A stretch of DNA of 45,958 nucleotides, taken from contig NZ_AJYK02000032.1 in NCBI RefSeq assembly GCF_000286955.2, positions 1 through 45,958 on the forward strand, read 5' to 3'. This DNA is from Vibrio rumoiensis 1S-45. GTDB taxonomy: Bacteria; Pseudomonadota; Gammaproteobacteria; Enterobacterales; Vibrionaceae. Each line of letters starts with the position of its first letter. Within the stretch, counting starts at the first letter, position 1. Positions 8,830 through 18,169 of the stretch are shown in pieces. A program made the translations under genes and the position numbers. Below the pieces are notes generated by a model. The model ran no database searches. It saw nothing but the letters and a program-made list of their open reading frames with translations, and was not told the DNA's origin.

Positions 8830-11130
8830 ATGAATACTTGGTCTAAGAAGTTGTCTAGCCGTCGCTTGGTCACCAGTGGCGCTATTTTGCTTGTGCTCTA
8901 TTTAGCTATTATTCTTACCGTGACGAACTTAGGTCAGGCGAGATTAAAGGAATCACAAGAAAGAGAGCTAAGCTTAAAAGTACAAAGCTATGCTAGTGTG
9001 CTAGAGATGTTTTTTTCTGCAAACGATGAAAATATCACCAACATTAGTAATGGCCGTTCGATGCAGGCATTTTTTGCTAACTTGGCTTCTGGTATGTCAA
9101 TGGAGTACGGCTTAGGTGCGAGCTTAATCAAGCTAGAAAAAGAGCTGAATAAGTTAATTTCAGATAAAAAAATCAATAAAAAACCCATCTATGAAAGGCT
9201 GTTATTGACGAATTATGAAGGGAACATAATTGTTGATACTGGTAATCAAACACCTTTTTCACTGAATTTAACCAAGTTTCACAAGATGGATGGCGATTCA
9301 ATTTGTATTTATCCTTCATTAAGAGAAGATGGCATACAGATCAACCTAGTTAAACCTGTGCAGTTCTCAGGTAAAACAGTTGGTTATTTAATCGCAAAAC
9401 TCAATGAAAAAGTCATAATAGAACAACTTACCAGCCAAGAATATGAAGATAGCCGAAGCCGTGTTGATCTTTCTACATCTATTGGGCCTGTCTTCATATG
9501 GGACACCATTTCAACTGATAAACATCAAACAACAGAAGATGAGCTAAACCGTAATCTCTTTTTTGATGTAAAAATTGAAAATACCCCCTTTCACCTGAAA
9601 AGCTGGTTTGTCCCTTTAGCTGAAAAAGATTTCTTTACCTCGAGATGGTTTATTGTTGGATTATCTTTTCTAGCTATTCCCGTTATTTTAGGTCTTTTAT
9701 ATGTATTTATGATCAATAGCGTTAATCTTGTTTTAAGAACTAAAGTGGAAGAGAGTTCGAGGCAACAACAAATATTATTTACAAAAAATTCTAGGTTGAT
9801 TGAAGAGATAGAAAAACGAAAAATCTCGGAACAAAAGCTGGCGTATCAAGCTTCACATGATGCATTGACCGGGCTAGCTAATCGTAAGTTTGGTAACGAA
9901 CGGTTAGAGCAAGAGATCGAGAGTGCTTCGAAAAATAATAGTAATATGTTAGTCATCTTTATCGATTTAGATAATTTTAAACAAATTAATGACACATTAG
10001 GGCACCTTGTTGGTGATGAGGTGTTGGTACAAAGTACTCAACGTTTATTGAGTATTGCATCGCCTAAGGATACCTTGTCACGATTCGGTGGCGACGAATT
10101 TTTATTAATTGTTCCAAATTTGAAAGATTCAGTGACGGGAAAGAAGATCGCTGAAAATATTTTGACGTTATTTGAGCAATCTTTTGTCTCGAATAAGCAA
10201 GAGTTCTTTATCTCTACCAGTATTGGTATGGCTATTTACCCGCAAGATGGGTCAAATGCGCAGCAATTACTCGCCAACGCTGATACCGCGATGTATAAGG
10301 TAAAAGAAGATGGTAGAAACGCATTTCATTTCTATAATGCCGAGATGAATATGGATGTGCAAAGAACCTTGAATCTTGATAGTCGTCTACGCCAAGCTAT
10401 TTCTCATGAGGAGTTAGAATTATATTATCAGCCGATCATCAACTTACGCACTCAAAAGATTATTGGTGCAGAAGCCTTGATGCGATGGAACGATGCCCAA
10501 TATGGATTTGTTGCTCCAGATGAATTCATTAAGCTGGCGGAAAGAAATGGCCTTATTCATCAATTGGGGGAGTTTGCTGTGCATGAAGCATGTGTACAAG
10601 CTGCGAAATGGCAGCAGTATTTACCGCTTCAAATGTCCGTCAATTTTTCTAGTGTTCAATTTAGATATTATGAAAAGCTTTTATCGCAAATCAAAAGCGC
10701 ACTAAAAGTATCGGGCTTACCACCTGGAAGGCTAGATATAGAAATAACAGAAAGTTTATTGTTTGATCATAGTGATGGAGTCTTAACGCTATTAGATACA
10801 CTGCAAGAAATGGGCGCACAACTTACCATTGATGACTTTGGTACAGGGTATTCAGCTTTAAGTTACTTACAAAAATTTCCTTTTGATCGTTTAAAAATTG
10901 ACCGGAGCTTTTTGAGCAACCTTCAAACAAATGAAGGGGATAGGGAGTTAGTAAATGCGATTATTGCAATGGCCAAAGCATTAAATTTAAAAATTGTTGC
11001 TGAAGGAATAGAAGATCAATGGTTAGTGGATTATCTCACCACGATGCAGTGTGAATTTGGGCAAGGGTTTTTCTACAGCAAACCTGTATCAGCAGAAGAT
11101 TTTGAACAGTTACTTAAAAATCAATACTAG
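8830..11130 (+). CDS. Membrane-bound GGDEF-EAL cyclic-di-GMP enzyme
   Basis: A 766-residue inner-membrane protein. One membrane span lies near residues 13-32, then a periplasmic sensor region of about 240 residues, a second span near 274-294, a short coiled linker, a GGDEF domain (about 340-500) and an EAL domain (about 515-765). The cyclase signature is intact (RFGGDEF, residues 418-424), as are the phosphodiesterase signatures (GAEALMRW with Glu548; DDFGTGYSALSYL). Both activities are therefore possible. The inhibitory RxxD site before GGDEF reads SPKD, lacking the arginine, so product feedback may be absent. It is translated right after the binding protein, which probably controls it. A terminator follows. 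Confidence 0.93.
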   Translation: MNTWSKKLSSRRLVTSGAILLVLYLAIILTVTNLGQARLKESQERELSLKVQSYASVLEMFFSANDENITNISNGRSMQAFFANLASGMSMEYGLGASLIKLEKELNKLISDKKINKKPIYERLLLTNYEGNIIVDTGNQTPFSLNLTKFHKMDGDSICIYPSLREDGIQINLVKPVQFSGKTVGYLIAKLNEKVIIEQLTSQEYEDSRSRVDLSTSIGPVFIWDTISTDKHQTTEDELNRNLFFDVKIENTPFHLKSWFVPLAEKDFFTSRWFIVGLSFLAIPVILGLLYVFMINSVNLVLRTKVEESSRQQQILFTKNSRLIEEIEKRKISEQKLAYQASHDALTGLANRKFGNERLEQEIESASKNNSNMLVIFIDLDNFKQINDTLGHLVGDEVLVQSTQRLLSIASPKDTLSRFGGDEFLLIVPNLKDSVTGKKIAENILTLFEQSFVSNKQEFFISTSIGMAIYPQDGSNAQQLLANADTAMYKVKEDGRNAFHFYNAEMNMDVQRTLNLDSRLRQAISHEELELYYQPIINLRTQKIIGAEALMRWNDAQYGFVAPDEFIKLAERNGLIHQLGEFAVHEACVQAAKWQQYLPLQMSVNFSSVQFRYYEKLLSQIKSALKVSGLPPGRLDIEITESLLFDHSDGVLTLLDTLQEMGAQLTIDDFGTGYSALSYLQKFPFDRLKIDRSFLSNLQTNEGDRELVNAIIAMAKALNLKIVAEGIEDQWLVDYLTTMQCEFGQGFFYSKPVSAEDFEQLLKNQY

Positions 11131-11162
11131 AAAACATTATTGCTCATTGTCTACATAACGCT

Positions 11163-11190
11163 AAAGCTAGGTAATAACCCTAGCTTTTTT
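11163..11190 (+). terminator. Terminator of the binding protein / GGDEF-EAL operon
   Basis: AAAGCTAGG (11163-11171) pairs with CCTAGCTTT (11179-11187), followed by T residues. Confidence 0.9.
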
Positions 11191-11242
11191 GTTTGCATTA
11201 GTTAAGTTACTCAATCTAAATTTGTTTATCTAAAATATAAGG

Positions 11243-11674
11243 TTATTGAAAACTTTTCATCTGTAAAATATCGCAGTTTAAATCGGCTGATAAGTCCGCT
11301 TCTAAGCCACCTGAAAAACTAAAAAATTTATTTTTATACCCAATAATCACCAGCTTGGCTTCAACTTCATTGACGAGATCTTCCAAATGCTTAACCACTT
11401 CTCCAGCGGCAAAGTGAATATTGGTTACAGGATACGGGCAAGCTTGACTCAACTGGTGAAGTTGTTCAATTCGCTCTAACTCTTTACCTGGATGAAAGTT
11501 AAACAACCCTTCGTCACGATACAGAAATTGTGTATTCATAATGCCTTTCTCTACATAAGCCAGATGAAGTTCAGCTTGGTTTTGTTTAGCTATAATTCCA
11601 GCTTTTGTAACTAGTTGATGGGCATGTATATCAGCAGGATCAATAGCGACAAGAATAGTTGGGTAAAGAGACAT
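11243..11674 (-). CDS. Universal stress protein, UspA type
   Basis: A 143-residue single-domain Usp protein: beta-strand opening LYPTILVAIDPAD, the central HLEDLVNEVEAKLVIIGYKN, and a final strand CDILQMKS. The ATP-binding variant of the family has a GxxGx9GS motif after the IIGYK strand; here the sequence is GYKNKFFSFSGGLEADLSAD, which does not fit, so it is closer to the non-nucleotide-binding UspA group. It is cytoplasmic and usually made under starvation or stress. It lies downstream of tal on the same strand but a tal terminator separates the two. Confidence 0.87.
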   Translation of the reverse strand: MSLYPTILVAIDPADIHAHQLVTKAGIIAKQNQAELHLAYVEKGIMNTQFLYRDEGLFNFHPGKELERIEQLHQLSQACPYPVTNIHFAAGEVVKHLEDLVNEVEAKLVIIGYKNKFFSFSGGLEADLSADLNCDILQMKSFQ

Positions 11675-11743
11675 GAGAGATTCCTTTTATCGGTTCACTT
11701 AAGCTTTGGGGTGTGAAGGCTGTGATTAATAACCATCATAAAT

Positions 11744-11778
11744 AAAAACGGCTGACCTAGAGGAATCTAGACCAGCCG
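11744..11778 (-). terminator. Terminator of tal
   Basis: On the minus strand CGGCTG and CAGCCG (plus inner TCTAG/CTAG pairs) form a long stem in 11749-11778, followed by TTTTT. Confidence 0.88.
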
Positions 11779-11795
11779 GTATTAGAGATGATGAC

Positions 11796-12746
11796 TTATA
11801 ATTTTTCGGCAATCATTACTTCAAGTTTACCTTGGTCAACCGCGAAACCACGGATGCCTTCAGCTAGTTTTTCAATCGCCATTGGATCTTGGTTATGCTC
11901 CCATAAAAACTCGGCGTGAGACATTTTCTTAGGCTGTGGTTGAATCTCTGTTGTTGCCGTAAGTTTTTCAACTACTTCGCCTTCACTGTCTTCTAATTCT
12001 TGAAGAAGTTGAGGGCTAATTGTTAGGCGATCACAGCCTGCTAGCTCAAGAATCTCACCAATATTACGGAAACTTGCACCCATCACGACCGTATTGTAGC
12101 CATGTTGTTTGTAGTAGTTATAAATCGCAGTTACTGACTCAACACCTGGATCTTCTTGTGGTGCGAAATCACGGCCTTCTTTTGCTTTATACCAATCCAT
12201 AATACGACCTACGAATGGTGAGATTAGGTATACGCCAGCTTCGGCACATGCACGCGCTTGAGCAAAAGAGAATAAAAGCGTTAAGTTACAATTAATACCT
12301 TCTTTTTCAAGGATCTCTGCAGCGCGAATGCCTTCCCAAGTTGATGCTAGTTTAATCAAAATACGATCATTAGTAATACCCGCATCATTGTACATTTTGA
12401 TCAATTGGCGAGCTTTAGACACGCTACCTTCGGTATCATAAGAAAGACGAGCATCCACTTCAGTAGAAATACGGCCTGGAATAATTTTAAGAATTTCTTT
12501 ACCAATGGTTACAGCAAGCATGTCGCAGGTGTCTTGAATTTGCTGTGCTTTGTCGTTGCTTTGCAATTTTGCATAAGCAATAGATTGGTCGATTAAAGGT
12601 GCATAATCTTCAATTTGAGCTGCTTTTAAAATCAGAGAAGGGTTGGTTGTTGCATCTTCTGGCTGATATTTAGCAATAGCTTCAATGTCACCTGTATCGG
12701 CAACAACGGTGGTTAGCGAGCGAAGTTGTTGTAATTTACTACTCAT
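11796..12746 (-). CDS. tal: Transaldolase
   Basis: Non-oxidative pentose-phosphate enzyme moving a dihydroxyacetone unit from sedoheptulose 7-phosphate to glyceraldehyde 3-phosphate. With the start at 12746 the protein has 316 residues. Lys132 (RILIKLAST) is the Schiff-base residue at the same number as in E. coli TalB, and Asp17 (VVADTGD) is also conserved. The open frame continues to 12794, but AAAGGT seven bases before the inner ATG and the match to [14 protein letters not shown] starts decide for it. A transketolase neighbour, common in Vibrio, is not present here. Confidence 0.97.
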   Translation of the reverse strand: MSSKLQQLRSLTTVVADTGDIEAIAKYQPEDATTNPSLILKAAQIEDYAPLIDQSIAYAKLQSNDKAQQIQDTCDMLAVTIGKEILKIIPGRISTEVDARLSYDTEGSVSKARQLIKMYNDAGITNDRILIKLASTWEGIRAAEILEKEGINCNLTLLFSFAQARACAEAGVYLISPFVGRIMDWYKAKEGRDFAPQEDPGVESVTAIYNYYKQHGYNTVVMGASFRNIGEILELAGCDRLTISPQLLQELEDSEGEVVEKLTATTEIQPQPKKMSHAEFLWEHNQDPMAIEKLAEGIRGFAVDQGKLEVMIAEKL

Positions 12747-13171
12747 TAGCGGACCTTTAATGTGGATGAACCATAGTGAGAATAGTGAAGACAAGTTCTA
12801 AAAGATTATTATAGTTTGGATTCCTTGTCTTTACTGGGTTCATCATCGAAATAACTCACTTTGAAGTCAACTATAACTTCCTAAAATATCTCTTAGATCC
12901 CACTTTTTTTTAAGCAACCGCTTGCGCAAGCGATGAAATAAATCATACAAAATATAAGACTGTAAAATACGTTATTGGGTTTAACGGACTTATGCGCTTG
13001 AGAAAAATTTTGCGAGGCTGATTTTAAATATTTGTAATAAATTTCCTCTTTGGCAGATAAGTCCAAAAATATTGGAAAGCACTTCATAACTTGTTGAATA
13101 TTTGACCATTACATGAAGATTTACTGTCTACCTTTATTTGCATTGAATATAGAACATTTCAGGAATGCTAA
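12747..13171. other. Divergent gap between tal and the chitinase
   Basis: 425 bases holding the promoters of tal (minus) and the chitinase (plus). The one clear structure is the palindrome at 12919-12932. A 64-codon minus-strand frame (12893-13087) has no ribosome-binding site or family look and is not annotated. Confidence 0.45.
12919..12932. promoter_or_regulatory. Perfect 14-base palindrome, possible operator
   Basis: CGCTTGCGCAAGCG, flanked by AAC and ATG. Its even symmetry with a central CG resembles operators of LacI-type regulators, but no regulator gene is adjacent, and no T run follows on either strand to make it a terminator. Confidence 0.35.
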
Positions 13172-14497
13172 ATGAAAGCTAAAACAGTATTAAAGCCAAT
13201 GATTTTGACTGCAGTTATGTCAGGGGTATTTTCTAATTTGGTAGTTGCAGGTGTTAAGCAAGATCCCGTTGTTGCAGGGTATTTTGCCGACTGGCAGTAT
13301 GAAAATAAAGAACAACCATATACGGTTAAAGATATTCCTGCGGATAAATTGACTCATATTATTTATGCCTTTTTAAGTATGTGTGGCCCACATACTGCTG
13401 CTGGAGAAAAAGTTGTTAAACAAATCGATGAACAATGCAGAGGAAAAGCCCCTTATACAGCGGTTATTGTTGATAAGAAATCGGCATTAGATGTTGATTT
13501 TGGCAAAGTGGATGTCGATGTAGAATTTAAAGGACATTTTGCACAATTAGCTCAGCTAAAAGCAGACTACCCGAAATTAACCATCCTGCCATCTTTTGGT
13601 GGATGGACGATGTCTGAACCTTTTCATGCAATGGTAAAAGACAAACAAGCGATAGATCATTTTGCGAAAACGGCTGTGGCATTAATCGCCCAATATGATT
13701 TCTTTGACGGTATTGATTTAGATTGGGAATACCCTGGTGGAGGTGGGTTAACTACGTCACCTTGGAACGAACAAACCAAATTAACCGACGATCAAAAAGC
13801 TCAAGAGCGAGAAGCCTTTACTTACCTGATTAAATCCATTCGTTCAGAACTGAATGCACTGGGTAAAACAACTAAACGTAATTACGAATTATCATCTGCA
13901 GTGGGTGTTGGACCGAAAGCTGCGCAAATTGATTGGAAAGCAGTATCTCCTTATATGACCAATATGTTTGCGATGACGTATGACTTTCTGGGCGGTTGGG
14001 GGCAACAAACGGGGCATTTAACCAATCTACACGCCACTGAGCGTAGTTGGTGGGGAATGGGGGCAGATGTCTTTGTTAATCAAATGATAGAACACGGCAT
14101 ACCCGCCGATAAACTGGTGCTTGGCGCTGCATTTTATGGTCGAGGTTGGGAAGGTACGAAAGATTTCGATGGAAAATTTCCAACAGCTGAATTGATATCA
14201 GAAAAAGGGGCAACATTCGGTACCACTGAAGCAGGCTATTTCACTTATTGGGATTTAATGAAAAACTACACCAAAGAAAATGGCTACCAATATGGTTATG
14301 ATGAGCAATCTGCCGCACCTTTCTTATGGAATCCCGAGAAAAAAGTATTTATATCATTTGATGACGCACGTTCAATTCAAGCGAAAACACAGTGGTTGAA
14401 AGAAAAAGGATTGGCGGGCATTTTCGCTTGGGAACTTTCGGGAGATACAAAGGATGGAACGTTGGTTGAGGCAATGTATCAAGGAATGAAACCATAA
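13172..14497 (+). CDS. Secreted GH18 chitinase
   Basis: A 441-residue glycoside hydrolase family 18 protein. Residues 1-26 are a signal peptide (cleavage near VVAG). The barrel carries SFGGWTMS (141-148) and the catalytic DxxDxDxE motif in FDGIDLDWEYPGG, with Asp179, Asp182, Asp184 and the proton donor Glu186; later MTYDFLGGWG supplies the conserved Met-Tyr-Asp. It should cut beta-1,4 links in chitin or chitooligosaccharides outside the cytoplasm. There is no carbohydrate-binding or fibronectin domain, so soluble or partly degraded chitin is the likelier target. The start is preceded by CAGGAATGCTAA. It may feed the oxidised-sugar cluster at 25126-32946. Confidence 0.94.
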   Translation: MKAKTVLKPMILTAVMSGVFSNLVVAGVKQDPVVAGYFADWQYENKEQPYTVKDIPADKLTHIIYAFLSMCGPHTAAGEKVVKQIDEQCRGKAPYTAVIVDKKSALDVDFGKVDVDVEFKGHFAQLAQLKADYPKLTILPSFGGWTMSEPFHAMVKDKQAIDHFAKTAVALIAQYDFFDGIDLDWEYPGGGGLTTSPWNEQTKLTDDQKAQEREAFTYLIKSIRSELNALGKTTKRNYELSSAVGVGPKAAQIDWKAVSPYMTNMFAMTYDFLGGWGQQTGHLTNLHATERSWWGMGADVFVNQMIEHGIPADKLVLGAAFYGRGWEGTKDFDGKFPTAELISEKGATFGTTEAGYFTYWDLMKNYTKENGYQYGYDEQSAAPFLWNPEKKVFISFDDARSIQAKTQWLKEKGLAGIFAWELSGDTKDGTLVEAMYQGMKP

Positions 14498-14571
14498 TTG
14501 AACGGTTTAATTGCTCTAAGTCTAAACAAAAAAAGTTAAGAAGTTGTTTGGGCGACAAAGTGTAAAACAAA

Positions 14572-14604
14572 AAGGCGAGTTTAAGTGAATGGCTCGCCTT
14601 TATT
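14572..14604. terminator. Bidirectional terminator between chitinase and speG
   Basis: AAGGCGAG (14572-14579) pairs with CTCGCCTT (14593-14600). T-rich tails are present on both strands, with the better run on the minus strand. Confidence 0.88.
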
Positions 14605-14616
14605 ACTTACAATACG

Positions 14617-15165
14617 TTATTGAGCAGCATTAATCGCGCTGGGTTCTTCTTGGCGATTAAAATAATCCCGCTGTAGCATATACATGCGAATCGCATTACG
14701 GTATTGACCATTCATAAAGAATTCTTCAATTAAGAGACCTTCGCGCTTAAAACCAAAGCTTTCATACAAATAAACGGCTTTCTCATTCTCATCTGAAACT
14801 TGAAGGTATAGTTTGTTTACGTTCAAGATTTTAAACGCGTAATTTACCGCGCGATCGATAATTGCTCTTGCATAACCGCGGCCTTGAAAATGTGGTGCAA
14901 TGATGATTTGAAATTCTGCAGTGCGGTGGATGTAGTTGATTTCCACCAATTCAACTAAACCGACATGCTCACGATCACCATTTTCAGCAATAAAGCGTCG
15001 TTCGTTTAAGTCGTGGATGTGTTTGACATACAGGCTTTCAAGCTCCATAAAGGACTCGTAAGGCTCTTCAAACCAATACGACATGACGCTACGGTTATTG
15101 TTTAAGCTATGAATGAATCGTAAATCATCTTTTTCTAATGCACGAATACGGATACTGTCCGACAT
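14617..15165 (-). CDS. speG: Spermidine N-acetyltransferase
   Basis: A 182-residue GNAT enzyme that acetylates spermidine and spermine with acetyl-CoA, lowering polyamine toxicity. The match to Vibrio cholerae SpeG is close throughout: [40 protein letters not shown], and the acetyl-CoA loop [20 protein letters not shown]. The family forms dodecamers with an allosteric polyamine site. Single-gene transcript, convergent with the chitinase. Confidence 0.95.
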   Translation of the reverse strand: MSDSIRIRALEKDDLRFIHSLNNNRSVMSYWFEEPYESFMELESLYVKHIHDLNERRFIAENGDREHVGLVELVEINYIHRTAEFQIIIAPHFQGRGYARAIIDRAVNYAFKILNVNKLYLQVSDENEKAVYLYESFGFKREGLLIEEFFMNGQYRNAIRMYMLQRDYFNRQEEPSAINAAQ

Positions 15166-15432
15166 AATTGACTCTTAATATTGATACAACAAGTGGTTAT
15201 CTTGAGTATAAAGGATGATTTTATACTTTAAGAATGAAAAATATCTTAGGTGACGATAAGAAAAAATGCTTGATAATGGTGACGTTGTCATATTTTGTTG
15301 TTGATTTTATTACACTGCAAAATTCAAATTTTAATTGTTATGAAATGGTTAAGGTTTGAATTTTTAATTTTTCTAAGCTATTGATACTTTGTGTGTTTTA
15401 TTTTCATGGTGATTTGTGTATCGATAGCCTGC

Positions 15433-15948
15433 TTACTCCAGTATTTTATAAAAATAAACTGTACCTTCAAGTTGACCATTGGCACTTAATGCAAAATTTG
15501 GAATTTGTCCCGCTTCGGTATAGCCCATACGTTTGTATAGATCAGACGCGACATCACCAATTCGAGTATCTAACACTAACAGTGTTCGTTTATATTTCTG
15601 CGCTTCAGATTCTAAGTGCGACAATAGGTGCTTGCTGATCCCTTTGCCTCTATAGCGAGTGTGGACCATCAGTTTTTCTACTTCAGCTCGATGTAATGCA
15701 TTTGCTTTAGAGGCTAGAGATAACTGAACACAAGCGACAAGTTTTTCATTTTCAAATGCTCCCAATAACAATCTAGTATGGGAGTCATCGTTGATATCTT
15801 GTTGGACACCCTGCCAATATTGCTGAGCTTGTTCGGCTTTAACTGGGGGCAAGAATCCAACTGAAGCCCCACTAGAGACACAATCTTGTAGAAGGGGAAT
15901 TAAGTCTTGTAAATAGGGGCCTAGATCAGCTATTAATGAAATCTTCAT
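15433..15948 (-). CDS. GNAT family N-acetyltransferase
   Basis: A 171-residue acetyltransferase with the acetyl-CoA-binding loop RYRGKGISKHLLSHLESEA (residues about 100-118) and the C-terminal GNAT strand LDTRIGDVASDLYKRMGYTEAG. The domain resembles those acting on small molecules or amino groups; the substrate is not evident. The ATG is supported by AAGGACATAACG. It follows the alpha/beta hydrolase gene on the same strand with a 53-base gap holding a hairpin, so the two may be co-transcribed. Confidence 0.85.
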   Translation of the reverse strand: MKISLIADLGPYLQDLIPLLQDCVSSGASVGFLPPVKAEQAQQYWQGVQQDINDDSHTRLLLGAFENEKLVACVQLSLASKANALHRAEVEKLMVHTRYRGKGISKHLLSHLESEAQKYKRTLLVLDTRIGDVASDLYKRMGYTEAGQIPNFALSANGQLEGTVYFYKILE

Positions 15949-15967
15949 CGTTATGTCCTTATAACGA

Positions 15968-15989
15968 GTTAGGGCTAATGTTCCCTAAC
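15968..15989 (-). other. Intercistronic hairpin between hydrolase and GNAT genes
   Basis: GTTAGGG and CCCTAAC form a seven-pair stem. There is no T run on the minus strand, so it looks like an mRNA-stability or processing hairpin rather than a terminator. Confidence 0.5.
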
Positions 15990-16001
15990 TTTATGGTTAA
16001 T

Positions 16002-17363
16002 TTAATCTTTGGTCTCTATCATTGAATCGAAGCTAGGAAGCTGTTGAATTTGATTCAGCATATCATCTAGCTTTTCAAAGATACGTTCACCGTTCACGCC
16101 AATACCATTATGTTCATATTCGTTGGTCATCCATGCTTTGCTGTTTGGAATGTTAGCCAAGGTTTGCCTTGAATAATCAAATTCGACATACATGTCTTCA
16201 ACGTAAACCACACAAGCGATAGGGACAATATTATTCTCAAGTTGCTCAATATCATACAAGCGCGTCCAATCCGATTTTTCTGCTAATAGTTGAGATGCGT
16301 GTTTTAGCGGTTTTAAGCATTCCATTTGTTCGAACATCCATGGATACACCATTTCGCCTGTAAAGTAGAATGGCTGGCCAATTTGGTAATTAAATTCTGG
16401 ATAAGAATCACGAATACGGTGTGCTGCCCATAATGACTGAGTTTTATTAACTTCATTTTTTGCAAAAGGCTGGCAATAAATTGATTCATGTAAAATGGCA
16501 TAAATAGGATTGGTTTGATAAGCCTGCTCTGCCAACATGGCATTTAAAAAAGCATAACTAAGTTGCGGTTTGCTATCAATTTCAACAAAAGCACTTTCTA
16601 ACAAGTAATACATTGGAAGTGCTGCACTACCACGCCCAAGGTTAATGCCAATCATCTGAAATTGTTCAACGGTAAAGGGTTGTCCGTTTGGCAGTTCTAC
16701 ATGGTGCTGTGATAAATGATCCGCAATGCGTTGGCATAATAACTGTGCTTGTGGAAATTGAGTAAAAAACGCATGGTTCTTTTGTTTTACACGCTGATAA
16801 GTTGCTTTATACACATCATCCGCATGCTTGGTTAAAGAAGGTATGCCTCCTGTAATGTAAGAACGCAGCAAACTATTTGGGAATAAAGATAAATAGGTTA
16901 GTGAACAAAAACCGCCAAAACTTTGACCTAAAATAGCCCATTTCTCAACGTTAAAATGCAAGCGAATCGCCTCTGCATCGTTGACTATGCTGTCTGCACG
17001 AAAGTGAGTTAAGTATTCACATTGTTGTTCAGGGGTCATTCCTTCCAAAGTTTGATGAGTTATCGGAGAGCTTAACCCTGTGCCACGCTGATCAAGTAAT
17101 AATACTCGATATTGTTTTAATGCCGCTTTTAACCAACCCGATTGTGCATCCGCACGAGGAGAAGGAAACCCAGGGCCACCTTGGAAATAAACCAACCAAG
17201 GTAATTTGCTATCTTGTTTATCAATAAGCACCACTTCGCGGGCATATACGGTCAGCGTTGAGCTTTTTGTATCGTTGTGATTTAGCGGCAATTCAAAGGT
17301 ATGGGGTTGATAAACCACGCCTTGGTCGGTAAATGCAGATAAAATTTCATGGGGATGCTGCAC
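16002..17363 (-). CDS. Alpha/beta hydrolase of the proline iminopeptidase (S33) group
   Basis: A 453-residue cytoplasmic serine hydrolase, longer than the usual 310-residue proline iminopeptidase. Oxyanion-hole motif QGGPGFPSPR is at residues 61-70, the family stretch LLLDQRGTGLSSPI at 88-101, and the nucleophile Ser148 sits in ILGQSFGGF. The C-terminal NEYEHNGIG probably holds the catalytic histidine. No signal peptide is present. It likely removes N-terminal proline or similar residues from peptides, but the specificity is inferred from family only. Confidence 0.88.
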   Translation of the reverse strand: MQHPHEILSAFTDQGVVYQPHTFELPLNHNDTKSSTLTVYAREVVLIDKQDSKLPWLVYFQGGPGFPSPRADAQSGWLKAALKQYRVLLLDQRGTGLSSPITHQTLEGMTPEQQCEYLTHFRADSIVNDAEAIRLHFNVEKWAILGQSFGGFCSLTYLSLFPNSLLRSYITGGIPSLTKHADDVYKATYQRVKQKNHAFFTQFPQAQLLCQRIADHLSQHHVELPNGQPFTVEQFQMIGINLGRGSAALPMYYLLESAFVEIDSKPQLSYAFLNAMLAEQAYQTNPIYAILHESIYCQPFAKNEVNKTQSLWAAHRIRDSYPEFNYQIGQPFYFTGEMVYPWMFEQMECLKPLKHASQLLAEKSDWTRLYDIEQLENNIVPIACVVYVEDMYVEFDYSRQTLANIPNSKAWMTNEYEHNGIGVNGERIFEKLDDMLNQIQQLPSFDSMIETKD

Positions 17364-17390
17364 AGAGTTTTCCTCTCATTCAATGGTATG

Positions 17391-17478
17391 TATACCCGAG
17401 TGACGTAACTTAGATAATTTAAGTATTGGAGAACCGTTAATTTTCCGGTTCGCTTCTACGTCAATTACTTTAGGTATA
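17391..17478. repeat. 88-base palindromic repeat with TATACC/GGTATA ends
   Basis: The left arm reads TATACC..AGTGACGTA and the right arm TACGTCAATTACTTTAGGTATA, reverse complements with a few insertions. An inner hairpin pairs GAACCG (17431-17436) with CGGTTC (17446-17451). It lies in the gap between the HPP gene and the hydrolase gene. Elements with such GGTATAC ends are, as I recall, dispersed in Vibrio genomes. It encodes nothing and resembles a small non-autonomous palindromic element. Confidence 0.55.
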
Positions 17479-17580
17479 ACACCTTACAAATAAATATGGC
17501 TTTAGGCTATGATTGGATGTTTTAAATTTAATGAGTAGATACTGCCATTTATCTATTGCCGTCATTATCGGGAGTGAAGC

Positions 17581-18057
17581 TTAAGCAGACGTAGATATTA
17601 GTCTTTTCTGCTTAACATGGTTAAAAACTAGCCCGCATAAAACAATGGCTACACTGCCAAGGAGTACGGGGGTGAGCAAAAAGCCCCAAGTTTGCCCTGT
17701 TAGCATAATAAGAATTGGGTTTGCACCTGCTGGTGGGTGGGTTGTTTTTGTGGCGAGCATTAATGTAATCGCGATGCCTGTTGCTCCTGCTAAAGCCCAC
17801 GGTTGTACACCAATGAAATAAGCAAAAAACAATCCGACAAACGCGCTCAAGAGGTGCCCAAATATGACATTCTTAGGTTGAGCGAGTGGGCTAGATGAAA
17901 CACCAAAAACGAGAACGGTCGTTGCGCCAAATGGTGCCATCAGCCAGAGTCCGGTATTCGTAGATGATAAGTTCCATGTATCAAGTAAGGATAATAGTCC
18001 AATAGTGATAGTGGCCCCAAGACCAGCCAAAATTGCATGTTGAATATCTTTATTCAT
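17581..18057 (-). CDS. HPP family integral membrane protein
   Basis: A 158-residue protein, nearly all hydrophobic, with four to five membrane spans and the family signature THPPAGANPILIML at about residues 106-119. HPP proteins are linked in plants and cyanobacteria to nitrite transport; in most bacteria the substrate is unknown. It is divergent from a TetR regulator, and the shared 112-base gap contains a double operator, so repression by that regulator is likely. Confidence 0.88.
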   Translation of the reverse strand: MNKDIQHAILAGLGATITIGLLSLLDTWNLSSTNTGLWLMAPFGATTVLVFGVSSSPLAQPKNVIFGHLLSAFVGLFFAYFIGVQPWALAGATGIAITLMLATKTTHPPAGANPILIMLTGQTWGFLLTPVLLGSVAIVLCGLVFNHVKQKRLISTSA

Positions 18058-18085
18058 GGATATGTCCTTTTGTTATAATTAAAGT

Positions 18086-18125
18086 AGACCGATTTGTCTC
18101 CCTGTCAATGTAGACAAATCGGTCT
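18086..18125. promoter_or_regulatory. Double TetR-type operator between the HPP gene and tetR
   Basis: AGACCGATTTGTCT (18086-18099) and AGACAAATCGGTCT (18112-18125) are exact reverse complements of each other, and each is also an AGAC-N6-GTCT partial palindrome. The layout, two sites 12 bases apart between divergent genes, fits autoregulation and HPP control by the adjacent TetR protein. The AGACC/GGTCT core recalls NemR-type operators. Confidence 0.8.
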
Positions 18126-18169
18126 CCTTGTGTCAAGTTTAATTTTAAATATTCGAATTGGATAAAATA

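Noticed and set aside
12893..13087. 64-codon minus-strand ORF upstream of the chitinase
   Set aside because: No ribosome-binding site, low-complexity AT-rich codons and no family resemblance; it sits in a divergent promoter region.
15381..15638. 85-codon plus-strand ORF
   Set aside because: It mostly overlaps the GNAT gene on the other strand and has no protein family look.
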